In this document: piece by piece, positions 10,173 to 17,984 of the stretch
Layout of the letters: each line of letters starts with the position of its first letter
Position numbering within the stretch: the stretch's first letter is position 1
Source: Arthrobacter beigongshangensis
GTDB lineage: Bacteria; Bacillota; Bacilli; Bacillales_A; Planococcaceae
DNA: 49,371 nt
Assembly: GCF_016820585.1 (NCBI RefSeq)
Contig: NZ_JADHDX010000016.1
Coordinates: forward strand, 11,719 to 61,089
Direction of reading: 5' to 3'
The notes under the pieces: generated by a model
Told to the model about the DNA's origin: nothing
What the model saw: only the letters and a program-made list of their open reading frames with translations
Databases searched by the model: none
Program-made: the position numbers and the translations under genes

Positions 10173-10203
10173 CGAATAACGGAGCCGTCTTTTGCCTATA
10201 CTA
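10173..10203 (+). promoter_or_regulatory. Forespore (sigma-G/F) promoter candidate of fin
   Basis: CGAATA (10173-10178), 18 bases, TATACTA (10197-10203) differs from the sigma-G consensus TGAATA-N18-CATACTA at one base in each box. B. subtilis fin is forespore-expressed, which fits. Confidence 0.6.
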
Positions 10204-10226
10204 AAGGTAAAAAGGGGCGGAGAATA

Positions 10227-10457
10227 ATGGCGATTCGTTATACATGTCGGCATTGCGCAACAGAAATAGGTACACTTCCTTTCGAATCTGTGAAGGATAC
10301 TATCCTTCAGTTACAACAGACAGACGAGGGGCAAGAGGAACAGTTTTTGACGTATGGAAAAGATGGAGATATGACGGTGCGCTGCATATGTGAGCAGTGT
10401 CAACAGTCCCTTCAACGTTTTCCGGACTATTACACACTTCATAAGTGGCTTCAATAG
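10227..10457 (+). CDS. fin: Anti-sigma-F factor Fin (YabK)
   Basis: Fin inhibits sigma-F and helps the switch from sigma-F to sigma-G in the forespore. The 76-residue protein is the same length as B. subtilis Fin. It has two zinc-binding pairs, CRHC near the N-terminus and CEQC in the second half, followed by the family-typical FPDYYTLHKWLQ end. ATG 10227 is preceded by GGGGCGGAG; an upstream in-frame start at 10167 overlaps the promoter. It sits between pth and mfd, as in B. subtilis. Confidence 0.93.
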   Translation: MAIRYTCRHCATEIGTLPFESVKDTILQLQQTDEGQEEQFLTYGKDGDMTVRCICEQCQQSLQRFPDYYTLHKWLQ

Positions 10458-10463
10458 AGGTAT

Positions 10464-10495
10464 GCTTTGACGCTTTATAGCGTTCAAAGCTTTTT
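10464..10495 (+). terminator. Rho-independent terminator of fin
   Basis: GCTTTGACGC (10464-10473) pairs with GCGTTCAAAGC (10480-10490) with one bulged base, followed by TTTTT. Confidence 0.85.
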
Positions 10496-10500
10496 CGCTT

Positions 10501-10560
10501 TAACTTGACTCAGTGGGATGGGGGTACCCTCCCCACTGAGTCAGGTTAAAGCCTCCGGCG
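10501..10560 (+). repeat. Dispersed three-stem element, copy D (3'-truncated)
   Basis: Stem 1 is unusually long, TAACTTGACTCAGTGGG... with ...CCCCACTGAGTCAGGTTA (10501-10547), about 20 pairs including one G-U. The core AAGCCTCCGGCG follows, and the match then stops; stems 2 and 3 are missing. The inner part of stem 1 is unlike any other copy but is still paired. It lies between the fin terminator and mfd. Confidence 0.75.
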
Positions 10561-10615
10561 TGTTTGATTTTCTACTTGAACCGGTGTATTTAATGAAAAG
10601 AAAGGAAGTGTACGA

Positions 10616-13600
10616 GTGGAAGCGCTGTTAGATTTATTTTTACAAGAAAAAGAGATTCGAAATCTAGTTGAAGAGTTAGAGTTAGGGAAAGACCGCCAGC
10701 TCGTCGCCGGACTATCAGGAGGGGCAAAATCGGTATTTTTCAAAACACTCCAACAATCAAGTCAGCAACCGGTTCTGATTGTGTCTCCTAATTTACTACA
10801 AGCACAACGTACATACGAAGACCTTGTTAAAATGTTAGGTGATTCTCTCGTGCATTTATACCCTGCAGAGGAACTCATTGCAGCTGATTATTCGATTTCC
10901 AGCTATGAGCTCCGTGCTCAACGTGTCGACACAATCGATCATATGGCTCGGATTGGAAAAGGAATATATATTACCCCTATTGCGGGTATGAAAAAATTAT
11001 TGCCGACAAAAGAGCGATGGCTGAACAGTTCGCTGTTCGCAAAAATAGGCGATACGATAGATATCTCACACTGGCTAGATCAACTTGTTTCGATGGGCTA
11101 TACGAGGCAGCCAATGGTAACGGCTCCGGGTGAATTTGCGCTACGCGGAGGTATTTTAGATTTATATCCATTGAATATGGAAGATCCTGTTCGGATTGAA
11201 TTATTTGATACGGAAGTCGACTCCATCCGTACTTTTTTGGCAGAGGATCAGCGCTCCACAGGCAAGCTTGAAGAGGTCACTATTCTTCCGGCCTCGGAGT
11301 TTGTTTGGGCATCGGCAGATTTGATGACCGTTGCAGACAAGCTAGAGCAAGCACTTGGCGCTAGTTTGAAGAAGATGAAGGATGCGGAAGCGAAAGAACG
11401 GTTAACGCTACATATGACAGGAGATATTGGCTTATTAAGGGACGGTATGATTCCGGAGAATATGTTGAAATATGCGTCATTTTCAGCTGTGACATCTTCC
11501 TTCGAAAGTTATTTCCCGAGTAATGGTACCGTTTTATTTGATGAGATTGGACGTGTTTTGGAAGTCGTTGCATCGCTTGAAGCGGAGGAAAAGGAATGGA
11601 TGATTGCACTTCTAGAAGAAGGAAAGATTGTTCATGATGCAAAAACCTCCTGGTCGTTTGATGAAATACACAGCATGTTAGATCAGCGAAAAGTTTATTT
11701 ATCACTATTTGTTCGCTCGATACCAGGTATCACGGTGAAAAAGACCGTTACATTTTCGTGTAAACCGATGCAGCAGTTTCATGGTCAGATGAATTTATTG
11801 AAGAATGAAATGGAGCGCTGGCAGCAAGGTCGTTTCAATGTGTTCATTGTTGTGAATGGAACAGAACGTATGAAAAAAGTACAATCGATTTTGCGAGATT
11901 ATGATATGGAATCCGTCTTGTCTGGCAAACCATCGAGTGCAGGCGCAGTACTTGTTATCGATGGAGATTTGTCTGCTGGTTTTGAGTTGCCATTCCAACA
12001 AATTGCGGTCATAACAGATTCGGAATTATTCAAAGGGAAGCCTAAGCGTAAAACTCAACCACAAAAGATGACCAATGCAGAGCGTATTAAAAGTTATTCA
12101 GAAATCAAGCCTGGAGACTATATTGTCCATGTTAACCACGGTATCGGGAAATATATCGGGATTGATAACTTAAGTCAGGGTGGCATAGATAAGGATTTCC
12201 TTGTTATTCATTTCCGTGGGGAGGATAAGCTGTATGTTCCGACCGACAAAATTGATTTAATCCAAAAATATGTTGCATCTGGTGAAAAAGAACCGAAGCT
12301 GCATAAAATGGGCAGTGCAGATTGGAAGAAAACGAAAAGTAAGGTATCGGCTGCTGTTCAGGATATTGCAGATGATCTAATCCTTCTCTACGCCAAACGT
12401 GAATCAGAAAAAGGGCATGCTTTTGCGCCGGACGATGATTTGCAGCGTGCATTTGAAAATGCATTCCCTTATGACGAAACAGATGATCAGCTTCGTTCGA
12501 TTCAGGAAGTAAAGTTGGATATGGAAAAAGAGCGTCCGATGGATCGGTTGCTGTGTGGAGATGTAGGCTACGGGAAAACAGAAGTGGCTATCCGGGCGGC
12601 GTTTAAGGCTGTGGCAGATGGGAAACAGGCTGCGTTCCTTGTGCCAACGACAATTCTCGCACAGCAGCATTATGAAACGATGAAAGAGCGTTTTTCTGGT
12701 TTCCCAGTAGAAGTGTCGTTGTTAAATCGTTTCCGGACAAAAAAGCAACAAACGGAAACGTTAAAAGGAATGAAGGCTGGTACCATCGATATTGTCGTAG
12801 GGACGCATCGTCTTCTTTCAAAAGATGTTGTCTATCAGGATCTAGGTCTATTGATCGTCGATGAAGAGCAACGATTCGGTGTGACGCATAAAGAGAAATT
12901 GAAGCAGCTGAAAACGAATGTGGATGTCCTGACACTGACTGCAACGCCGATTCCACGGACGCTTCATATGTCGATGCTAGGTGTTCGCGATCTTTCTGTC
13001 ATCGAAACACCGCCGGCAAATCGTTTCCCTGTTCAGACGTACGTGATGGAACATAACTTTGGACTCGTTCGTGAGGCCATTGAACGGGAAATGGGTCGTG
13101 GTGGGCAAGTGTTCTACTTGTACAATCGTGTTGAGGATATGACGCGAAAAGTAGATGAAATCAGGCAGCTTGTTCCAGAAGCTAGGGTAGGGTTTGCGCA
13201 TGGACAAATGGGCGAGTCGGCACTTGAATCGGTTATTTTAAGTTTCCTTGAAGGGGAATATGATGTGCTGGTTACGACGACGATTATTGAAACAGGTATC
13301 GATATTCCAAATGTCAATACGCTAATTGTGCATGATGCGGACCGTATGGGCTTATCGCAGCTGTACCAGCTTCGTGGTCGTGTAGGACGCTCGAATCGTG
13401 TGGCATATGCCTATTTCCTTTATCAGCGTGATAAGGTACTGACGGAAGTAGCTGAAAACCGTCTACAGGCGATTAAAGAATTTACTGAACTCGGTTCCGG
13501 TTTTAAAATTGCGATGCGTGACTTGTCCATTCGTGGGGCAGGTAATTTGTTGGGCTCGCAACAGCACGGCTTCATCGACTCAGTCGGTTTCGATTTGTAT

Positions 13601-14146
13601 TCGCAAATGTTGCAGGAAGCGATTGAAGAGAAGCAGACGGGTATTGTGAAAGCAGATATTCAGGAGATGGAAATCTCATTGCCGGTCAACGCATATATTC
13701 CGGATGAGTATGTCCGTGATGGTTTCCAGAAGATTCAAATGTACAAACGGGTGAAAGCAATTGATAGCGATGAGGATTATAGTGAGCTTGTGGATGAAAT
13801 GACAGACCGTTTCGGAGACATGCCGCTTGAAGCCGACCTACTGCTGCGTATTGCGCGCATTAAGGCGTGGGGACGTCTGGCGGGTGTTGAATCGATTAAG
13901 AAAGTGAATACACGTATTGAGGTGCGGATATCGCCGGAAGGAACAGCGACAACAGATGGTGCTAAACTGGTATCTGAATCGATGAAATTTGGTCGTGCGG
14001 TTGGTTTTACAATGGAAGGTGGTCAGCTCATCATGACTGTCGATGAGCGCCATACAGGGAAACAGACCGCATTTGATGTGTTGGAAGAAATGATGAAGCT
14101 TCTGAAATCTGCTGTAAAGGAAGCAGTTGTTTCTGATTCCGTCTAA
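10616..14146 (+). CDS. mfd: Transcription-repair coupling factor
   Basis: Mfd pushes stalled RNA polymerase off DNA and recruits UvrA to the lesion. The 1176-residue protein has an N-terminal UvrB-like module and the polymerase-interacting domain near residue 498 ([19 protein letters not shown]). The RecG-like translocase carries Walker [11 protein letters not shown] (about 648-657), DEEQ (about 749) and [12 protein letters not shown] (about 776). A C-terminal UvrA-binding-like module follows. The start is GTG with AAAGGAAGTG upstream. Length equals that of the B. subtilis protein within one residue, with no frameshift. Confidence 0.98.
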   Translation: MEALLDLFLQEKEIRNLVEELELGKDRQLVAGLSGGAKSVFFKTLQQSSQQPVLIVSPNLLQAQRTYEDLVKMLGDSLVHLYPAEELIAADYSISSYELRAQRVDTIDHMARIGKGIYITPIAGMKKLLPTKERWLNSSLFAKIGDTIDISHWLDQLVSMGYTRQPMVTAPGEFALRGGILDLYPLNMEDPVRIELFDTEVDSIRTFLAEDQRSTGKLEEVTILPASEFVWASADLMTVADKLEQALGASLKKMKDAEAKERLTLHMTGDIGLLRDGMIPENMLKYASFSAVTSSFESYFPSNGTVLFDEIGRVLEVVASLEAEEKEWMIALLEEGKIVHDAKTSWSFDEIHSMLDQRKVYLSLFVRSIPGITVKKTVTFSCKPMQQFHGQMNLLKNEMERWQQGRFNVFIVVNGTERMKKVQSILRDYDMESVLSGKPSSAGAVLVIDGDLSAGFELPFQQIAVITDSELFKGKPKRKTQPQKMTNAERIKSYSEIKPGDYIVHVNHGIGKYIGIDNLSQGGIDKDFLVIHFRGEDKLYVPTDKIDLIQKYVASGEKEPKLHKMGSADWKKTKSKVSAAVQDIADDLILLYAKRESEKGHAFAPDDDLQRAFENAFPYDETDDQLRSIQEVKLDMEKERPMDRLLCGDVGYGKTEVAIRAAFKAVADGKQAAFLVPTTILAQQHYETMKERFSGFPVEVSLLNRFRTKKQQTETLKGMKAGTIDIVVGTHRLLSKDVVYQDLGLLIVDEEQRFGVTHKEKLKQLKTNVDVLTLTATPIPRTLHMSMLGVRDLSVIETPPANRFPVQTYVMEHNFGLVREAIEREMGRGGQVFYLYNRVEDMTRKVDEIRQLVPEARVGFAHGQMGESALESVILSFLEGEYDVLVTTTIIETGIDIPNVNTLIVHDADRMGLSQLYQLRGRVGRSNRVAYAYFLYQRDKVLTEVAENRLQAIKEFTELGSGFKIAMRDLSIRGAGNLLGSQQHGFIDSVGFDLYSQMLQEAIEEKQTGIVKADIQEMEISLPVNAYIPDEYVRDGFQKIQMYKRVKAIDSDEDYSELVDEMTDRFGDMPLEADLLLRIARIKAWGRLAGVESIKKVNTRIEVRISPEGTATTDGAKLVSESMKFGRAVGFTMEGGQLIMTVDERHTGKQTAFDVLEEMMKLLKSAVKEAVVSDSV

Positions 14147-14155
14147 AGGGCATGT

Positions 14156-14186
14156 TGCATATTTTGTCCAAACATGATGCATACTA
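14156..14186 (+). promoter_or_regulatory. Sigma-G promoter of spoVT
   Basis: TGCATA (14156-14161), 18 bases, CATACTA (14180-14186) matches the sigma-G consensus TGMATA-N17-18-CATAMTA without mismatch. spoVT is sigma-G-dependent in B. subtilis. The promoter begins 10 bases after the mfd stop and would give a leader of about 170 bases that contains repeat copy E. Confidence 0.85.
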
Positions 14187-14202
14187 CAATTGAAACAAGA
14201 TT

Positions 14203-14328
14203 TAACTTGAATCAGCAGAAGTTCAAACTCTTAGCTGATTCAAGCTAAGCCTCCGGCGGATGTCAGGGATTTTGAATTGTGCTGTGCACAATTCAAAATC
14301 CCGATGCAATTACGCCAAGGCGCAATTG
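14203..14328 (+). repeat. Dispersed three-stem element, copy E
   Basis: Stem 1 is TAACTTGAATCAGC / GCTGATTCAAGCTA (14203-14247). The core GCCTCCGGCGGATGTCAG follows. Stem 2 is an unbulged 17-bp hairpin, GGGATTTTGAATTGTGC / GCACAATTCAAAATCCC (about 14266-14302). Stem 3 is CAATTACGCC AA GGCGCAATTG (14307-14328). The element fills most of the spoVT leader, starting about 10 bases after the predicted start of transcription. Confidence 0.88.
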
Positions 14329-14362
14329 ATATTCAATTTTGTGGAAAGTGAGGCATCATGTT

Positions 14363-14899
14363 ATGAAGGCAACGGGAATCGTCCGCAGAATCGACGATCT
14401 AGGAAGGATAGTTATTCCGAAGGAAATTAGGAGGACACTCCGAATTCGTGAAGGAGATCCGCTCGAAATTTTCACTGATCGAGATGGCGAAGTGATTTTG
14501 AAGAAATATTCCCCGATATCGGAACTGGGAGAGTTTGCGAAAGAGTACGCGGAAACGCTGTATGAAACGCTCGGCACACCTACGCTGATTAGCGATAGGG
14601 ATGAAATGATTGCTGTCTCAGGTTTATCGAAAAAGGATTATTTAAATCGCCAGCTATCTCCAGACATCGAGGAAATCCTAGCAGGTCGTAAAATCGTCAC
14701 TGAAAAACTTGAAAAGGCGGTGGAATGGATACCGGGACAAGTTGAGCAGGTCAAATCCTATTGCATCGCACCCATCGTAGCAGGCGGCGACACAATTGGG
14801 GCCGTTTACTTGTTATCGAAGGTCCATTTCATCGGCGAGCCAGAACAAAAAGCCGCAGAAACAGCTGCACATTTTTTATCGAAACAGATGGAGCAATAA
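14363..14899 (+). CDS. spoVT: Stage V sporulation transcription factor SpoVT
   Basis: SpoVT tunes sigma-G-dependent forespore genes. The 178-residue protein has the same length as in B. subtilis: an N-terminal AbrB-type swapped-hairpin DNA-binding domain (TGIVRRIDDLGRIVIPKEIR, residues 3-22) and a C-terminal GAF-like domain (from about residue 60, ending AETAAHFLSKQMEQ). ATG 14363 gives the canonical MKATGIVRR start; AGTGAGG lies about 10 bases upstream. It has its own promoter and terminator. Confidence 0.97.
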   Translation: MKATGIVRRIDDLGRIVIPKEIRRTLRIREGDPLEIFTDRDGEVILKKYSPISELGEFAKEYAETLYETLGTPTLISDRDEMIAVSGLSKKDYLNRQLSPDIEEILAGRKIVTEKLEKAVEWIPGQVEQVKSYCIAPIVAGGDTIGAVYLLSKVHFIGEPEQKAAETAAHFLSKQMEQ

Positions 14900-14903
14900 G
14901 AAT

Positions 14904-14948
14904 AGCCCACACGGACCGAGAGTTTGCGGTTTTTGTGGGCTGTTTTTT
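14904..14948 (+). terminator. Rho-independent terminator of spoVT
   Basis: AGCCCACA (14904-14911) pairs with TGTGGGCT (14934-14941), followed by GTTTTTT. The loop is long and can fold further. Confidence 0.85.
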
Positions 14949-15097
14949 AATGGATAGAAGTGGTGGTAAAGGTTCTCTTTAAATTTGCTTCGGTACTTAG
15001 GGGATGCGCTTGCATAATTTACTTGCGAAAAGAATTCACCATAAACATGGGGAGAAAAGAAAAAGTGAATCCTGATAGAAGTGGTTGAATCAAAGAT

Positions 15098-15568
15098 TCA
15101 ATGAAATCTCTTTTTCATAGAAACGACTTTTACAGTAACCCCATCCGGTTTATAGACAACTTCCTCATCACAAATCTCATATCCTATGGATTGATATAAT
15201 GCAATATTCTTAGGTACAGACATACGAACTTTGCATTGGATCAGTGACTTATCTTGTTCAAGTGCATACACTTCTAATGCTTTCAGTATTTCCTTTGCAA
15301 TGCCTTGACCTTGTTTTTCTGGAATAACGGATAATCTATAAAAATAAATACAGTCCTCTTGTACTTGGAATCGGACCATGGCCACAGGTTGATTAGCCAT
15401 ATAGCCAATCAATACTTGCTCGTCATCCTCCAAAGCTGTTGCTATTGACTGGATGGTCTCCTCTAAAGCACTGGAAGGCGGAGTTTCATTTTTGTAGACT
15501 ATAAATGCTTGCATCATTAAATCATGAATGATGGCGGCATCGGATGTTGTTGCGAATTTTATTTCCAC
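15098..15568 (-). CDS. GNAT family N-acetyltransferase
   Basis: The 156-residue protein has the GNAT fold in order: N-terminal FATTSDAAIIHDLM, the central strand IYFYRLSVIPEKQGQGIAKEIL containing the acetyl-CoA pyrophosphate loop (QGQGIA), and the late motif IALYQSIGYEI. The substrate cannot be told from sequence. GTG 15568 is chosen because AAAGGAGAGTG precedes it; the frame continues upstream without a ribosome site. It is the first gene of a three-unit minus-strand insertion between spoVT and yabM that B. subtilis lacks. Confidence 0.88.
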   Translation of the reverse strand: MEIKFATTSDAAIIHDLMMQAFIVYKNETPPSSALEETIQSIATALEDDEQVLIGYMANQPVAMVRFQVQEDCIYFYRLSVIPEKQGQGIAKEILKALEVYALEQDKSLIQCKVRMSVPKNIALYQSIGYEICDEEVVYKPDGVTVKVVSMKKRFH

Positions 15569-15590
15569 GGCAATCACTCTCCTTTGAATA

Positions 15591-15619
15591 AATATACACA
15601 ATAAATAATGTTTACTCAA
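15591..15619 (-). promoter_or_regulatory. Sigma-A promoter of the GNAT gene
   Basis: Read on the minus strand: TTGAGT (15614-15619), 17 bp, TATATT (15591-15596), about 25 bases before the GTG start. Confidence 0.7.
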
Positions 15620-15627
15620 TGAGGTGA

Positions 15628-15673
15628 ATAAAAAACCAACCCACATAAACCAAACTATCGGTTTACATGGGTT
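15628..15673 (-). terminator. Rho-independent terminator of the HrtAB-like operon
   Basis: On the minus strand AACCCATGTAAAC (15661-15673) pairs with GTTTATGTGGGTT (15638-15650), followed by a T-rich tail (A-run at 15631-15635 on plus). It lies just after the ATPase gene. Confidence 0.82.
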
Positions 15674-15679
15674 AGTTTC

Positions 15680-16354
15680 TCACGCGATCAATCCATCCTT
15701 CATCGTAATTACCCGATCCGCATACGACAACATTTCCTCGTCATGTGTCACCATCAATGTCGTGATATTCAGTGTCTTCGTTAACTCTCGAATTAATTCC
15801 ATAACGTCTTTTGATCTTTTTGAATCCAGACTCGCAGTCGGTTCATCCGCAAATAACATTTTCGGTTTGTGAATAATCGCGCGGGCAATGGCGACGCGTT
15901 GCTTTTCTCCGCCAGATAGGGAAGCAGGGTAGGCATCTTTTCGACGATACATATCGACTAATGTCAGTACCTTTTTTATTTCGTCTTTTTGGACGTGTTT
16001 ATTCATTTTTACTTCCGACACATCAAGCATCAGCAGCAGCTGCTCTTCTACTGTCAAAAAAGGGACGAGGTGAGAGGACTGAAAGACAAACCCAAACTCG
16101 CTCGCTCTAATTTTTCGAATTTGCTCCTGGCTCATGCCCGTCATATTTTGTCCTTCAAAAAGTATTTGCCCATCTGATGCCTGCTGCAATCCCGCTGCAA
16201 TCGTTAGAATGGTACTTTTTCCAGATCCGGATGCGCCGACTAATGCGGTGATTTCGCCTTTTTGCAAAGCAAGGTTAATGCCTTTTAATACTTGTTCTTC
16301 AACTTCGCCGTTAGTAAATGTTTTGGTTACTTCATCAATTGTGAAAATGGTCAT
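15680..16354 (-). CDS. ABC transporter ATP-binding protein, HrtA/MacB type
   Basis: The 224-residue protein is a complete ATPase: Walker A GASGSGKST (about 39-47), a Q-loop in GFVFQSSHLVPFL, signature LSGGEKQRVAIARA, Walker B MLFADEPTASLD and the H-loop MVTHDE. The FQSSHLVP stretch resembles S. aureus HrtA, the heme-efflux ATPase, more than LolD-type proteins. It starts 1 base after the permease stop with GGAGAGG upstream, so the two proteins are made together. Heme as substrate is inferred; another toxic amphiphile is possible. Confidence 0.85.
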   Translation of the reverse strand: MTIFTIDEVTKTFTNGEVEEQVLKGINLALQKGEITALVGASGSGKSTILTIAAGLQQASDGQILFEGQNMTGMSQEQIRKIRASEFGFVFQSSHLVPFLTVEEQLLLMLDVSEVKMNKHVQKDEIKKVLTLVDMYRRKDAYPASLSGGEKQRVAIARAIIHKPKMLFADEPTASLDSKRSKDVMELIRELTKTLNITTLMVTHDEEMLSYADRVITMKDGLIA

Positions 16355-16355
16355 C

Positions 16356-17390
16356 TTATACCTCTCCTTGTTGGATGGCTTGTAGTGGTTCTACTTTTTT
16401 AATTTGCATACCAGAAAGTGTTGCACCTATGAATCCAATACCTAAGAATAGGATGGACAATTGAACCGTTGTGGCAAGGGTTAAGCTGAAGGGCATTCCT
16501 TCAGGGGCAATAAATGCAAAGCCTTGGCTGAATGCAACAGACAGTCCGAGTGCAATAACGGTGATGACAATCATTTGGTACCACATCATGCCAAATAATC
16601 GGCTCGTTTTCACACCGAGTGCTTTTAAGATGCCGTATAAACCGATTTTCTGGACGTTCATCATATAGAAGAATATCGCGAACAACATGCCGCTAATGGC
16701 GACTAAAAACCAAATAATCATATTGAGTGACAGTTGTTCTGCACTGTAGCTTGGAATAGTGTTGAGAAATTCTTTATTTGAAAAGGCTTGTAAGGACGCA
16801 ATGTCCTGTGCTTTGTCCTGTCCTGGGACGAACACTAATTGCATTTCAAGGACACGGTAAATTTCTTGATAGTTGATCATACTGATGAAAGCGACAGGTG
16901 CATGGCTATATTTTTGTTGATCGACAAATCCTGTTACTTTGAATTCTCCACTAAACTGATTGTTCGTTAAGACATCTCCGACCTTAATGCCATTCGCTTC
17001 TAATGAACGATCTAGAATGATCTCTCCTGGTGCAACTGCCGGAAACAATTCTGAATCAGTTGATGTGACGAAAGCTACGCTACTTTGTTTGTCATCCTTA
17101 TCGTTGATAAAGCCCATTTGAATTGACAAAGCGGTTGCTGCTGGGTGTTCTTTTAAGAGAGTAGCCTGCCTATTTTCATCTATTCTTGAAAGATTGTATG
17201 TTTCATTGGCGTCGGCATTCATGTAAAACTGTCCGTCCGGCAAATCTTTTATTAACGCTGCATTATCTTGTGATAGTCCGTTAGATAAGCCGGATATGAT
17301 AAATGTTAAAAAGCTAACGAGAAAAATGATGGAGCCCAAAATCGTAAACTTTACTTTGTTCTTGCTAATTTCTTTCCATGCAATATTCAT
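16356..17390 (-). CDS. ABC transporter permease, FtsX/HrtB type
   Basis: The 344-residue protein has one N-terminal membrane helix (about 17-35), a large extracytoplasmic region of about 190 residues, and three C-terminal helices (about 226-246, 271-292 and 305-326). This is the FtsX/MacB layout. It ends KKVEPLQAIQQGEV; the PLxAI ending is common in this family. HrtB of S. aureus has the same size. The gene is first in a two-gene operon with the ATPase, and the promoter region carries two GTTCAT direct repeats. Confidence 0.83.
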   Translation of the reverse strand: MNIAWKEISKNKVKFTILGSIIFLVSFLTFIISGLSNGLSQDNAALIKDLPDGQFYMNADANETYNLSRIDENRQATLLKEHPAATALSIQMGFINDKDDKQSSVAFVTSTDSELFPAVAPGEIILDRSLEANGIKVGDVLTNNQFSGEFKVTGFVDQQKYSHAPVAFISMINYQEIYRVLEMQLVFVPGQDKAQDIASLQAFSNKEFLNTIPSYSAEQLSLNMIIWFLVAISGMLFAIFFYMMNVQKIGLYGILKALGVKTSRLFGMMWYQMIVITVIALGLSVAFSQGFAFIAPEGMPFSLTLATTVQLSILFLGIGFIGATLSGMQIKKVEPLQAIQQGEV

Positions 17391-17423
17391 TTTTTTACGC
17401 CTCCGTTTGTTGTGAATAACTAG

Positions 17424-17456
17424 AGTATAGGGGAGTTAGATGAACGGAGAATGAAC
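17424..17456 (-). promoter_or_regulatory. Promoter with HssR-like direct repeats before the HrtAB-like operon
   Basis: On the minus strand GTTCATTCT (17456-17448), 2 bases, GTTCATCTA (17445-17437) lies upstream of a TATACT -10 (17429-17424). The S. aureus HssR site is described as GTTCATATT-N2-GTTCATATT. Spacing (11-base period) and the GTTCAT core agree, the last bases do not. No good -35 exists, which suits an activator-dependent promoter. Confidence 0.6.
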
Positions 17457-17480
17457 ACAATATTACAGTTTTGGCGCAAC

Positions 17481-17514
17481 AAAAAAGAACTGATTGTTAA
17501 CAGCAAATCAGTTC
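17481..17514 (-). terminator. Rho-independent terminator of the Spo0E-like gene
   Basis: On the minus strand GAACTGATTT (17514-17505) pairs with AATCAGTTC (17495-17487), followed by TTTTTT. Confidence 0.82.
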
Positions 17515-17531
17515 CAGGGTATTAATGTTTA

Positions 17532-17702
17532 TTAGGCGGTGCATAGTCCTTGATACTTATTCAGAAGTTGGTCCAGCTCTTGACTACAAGTAACAACAAT
17601 TGGATGGGTAAAGCCAAAAAGACTAGCCTTGGCATACATATCTTGTTGTTTTAACTTGATTTGTCTTGCAAGAATGTGTTTTCTAGGAATTTTTTTGACC
17701 AC
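17532..17702 (-). CDS. Spo0E-like aspartyl-phosphate phosphatase family protein (56 aa)
   Basis: This gene has not been counted among longer frames because it is only 56 codons. It starts at GTG 17702, preceded by GGAGGGATAATT, and ends at TAA 17532-17534. The product reads ARQIKLKQQDMYAKASLFG, then FTHPIVVTCSQELDQLLNKY. The helix-turn-helix pattern with the terminal SQELD motif is the Spo0E family signature; such proteins dephosphorylate response regulators, chiefly Spo0A~P, and delay sporulation. It has its own terminator. Which regulator it targets cannot be told. Confidence 0.85.
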   Translation of the reverse strand: MVKKIPRKHILARQIKLKQQDMYAKASLFGFTHPIVVTCSQELDQLLNKYQGLCTA

Positions 17703-17814
17703 AATTATCCCTCCATTAATTTTTTTTATGATAGTATCTTTAATTTAACTGGTTATATTAGGATGTACCCCAGACTTTACCAAACTAAACTTATTTTGAT
17801 TAAATAAAATAAAA

Positions 17815-17838
17815 AAGAGCTGCAACTAGGCAACTCTT
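17815..17838. terminator. Hairpin between the Spo0E-like gene and yabM
   Basis: AAGAGCTGC (17815-17823) pairs with GCAACTCTT (17830-17838) across a 6-base loop, with A-rich sequence on the left and TTTT on the right. It could end transcription in either direction. No gene adjacent to it explains it, and flanking GTACCCCA copies (17766 and 17880) suggest remnant insertion sequence. Confidence 0.5.
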
Positions 17839-17984
17839 TTCCATAGAATAGTTTTCAGCAGTTCATACCTGGTTTTTTGTACCCCAAACCTTTCTTGGTA
17901 AATAGCTATCTATATCGCTGGAATCCATTCATGAATGAGACTAATGGTATACTGATTTCATTACATATAGAAAGAGGGTCGGGC

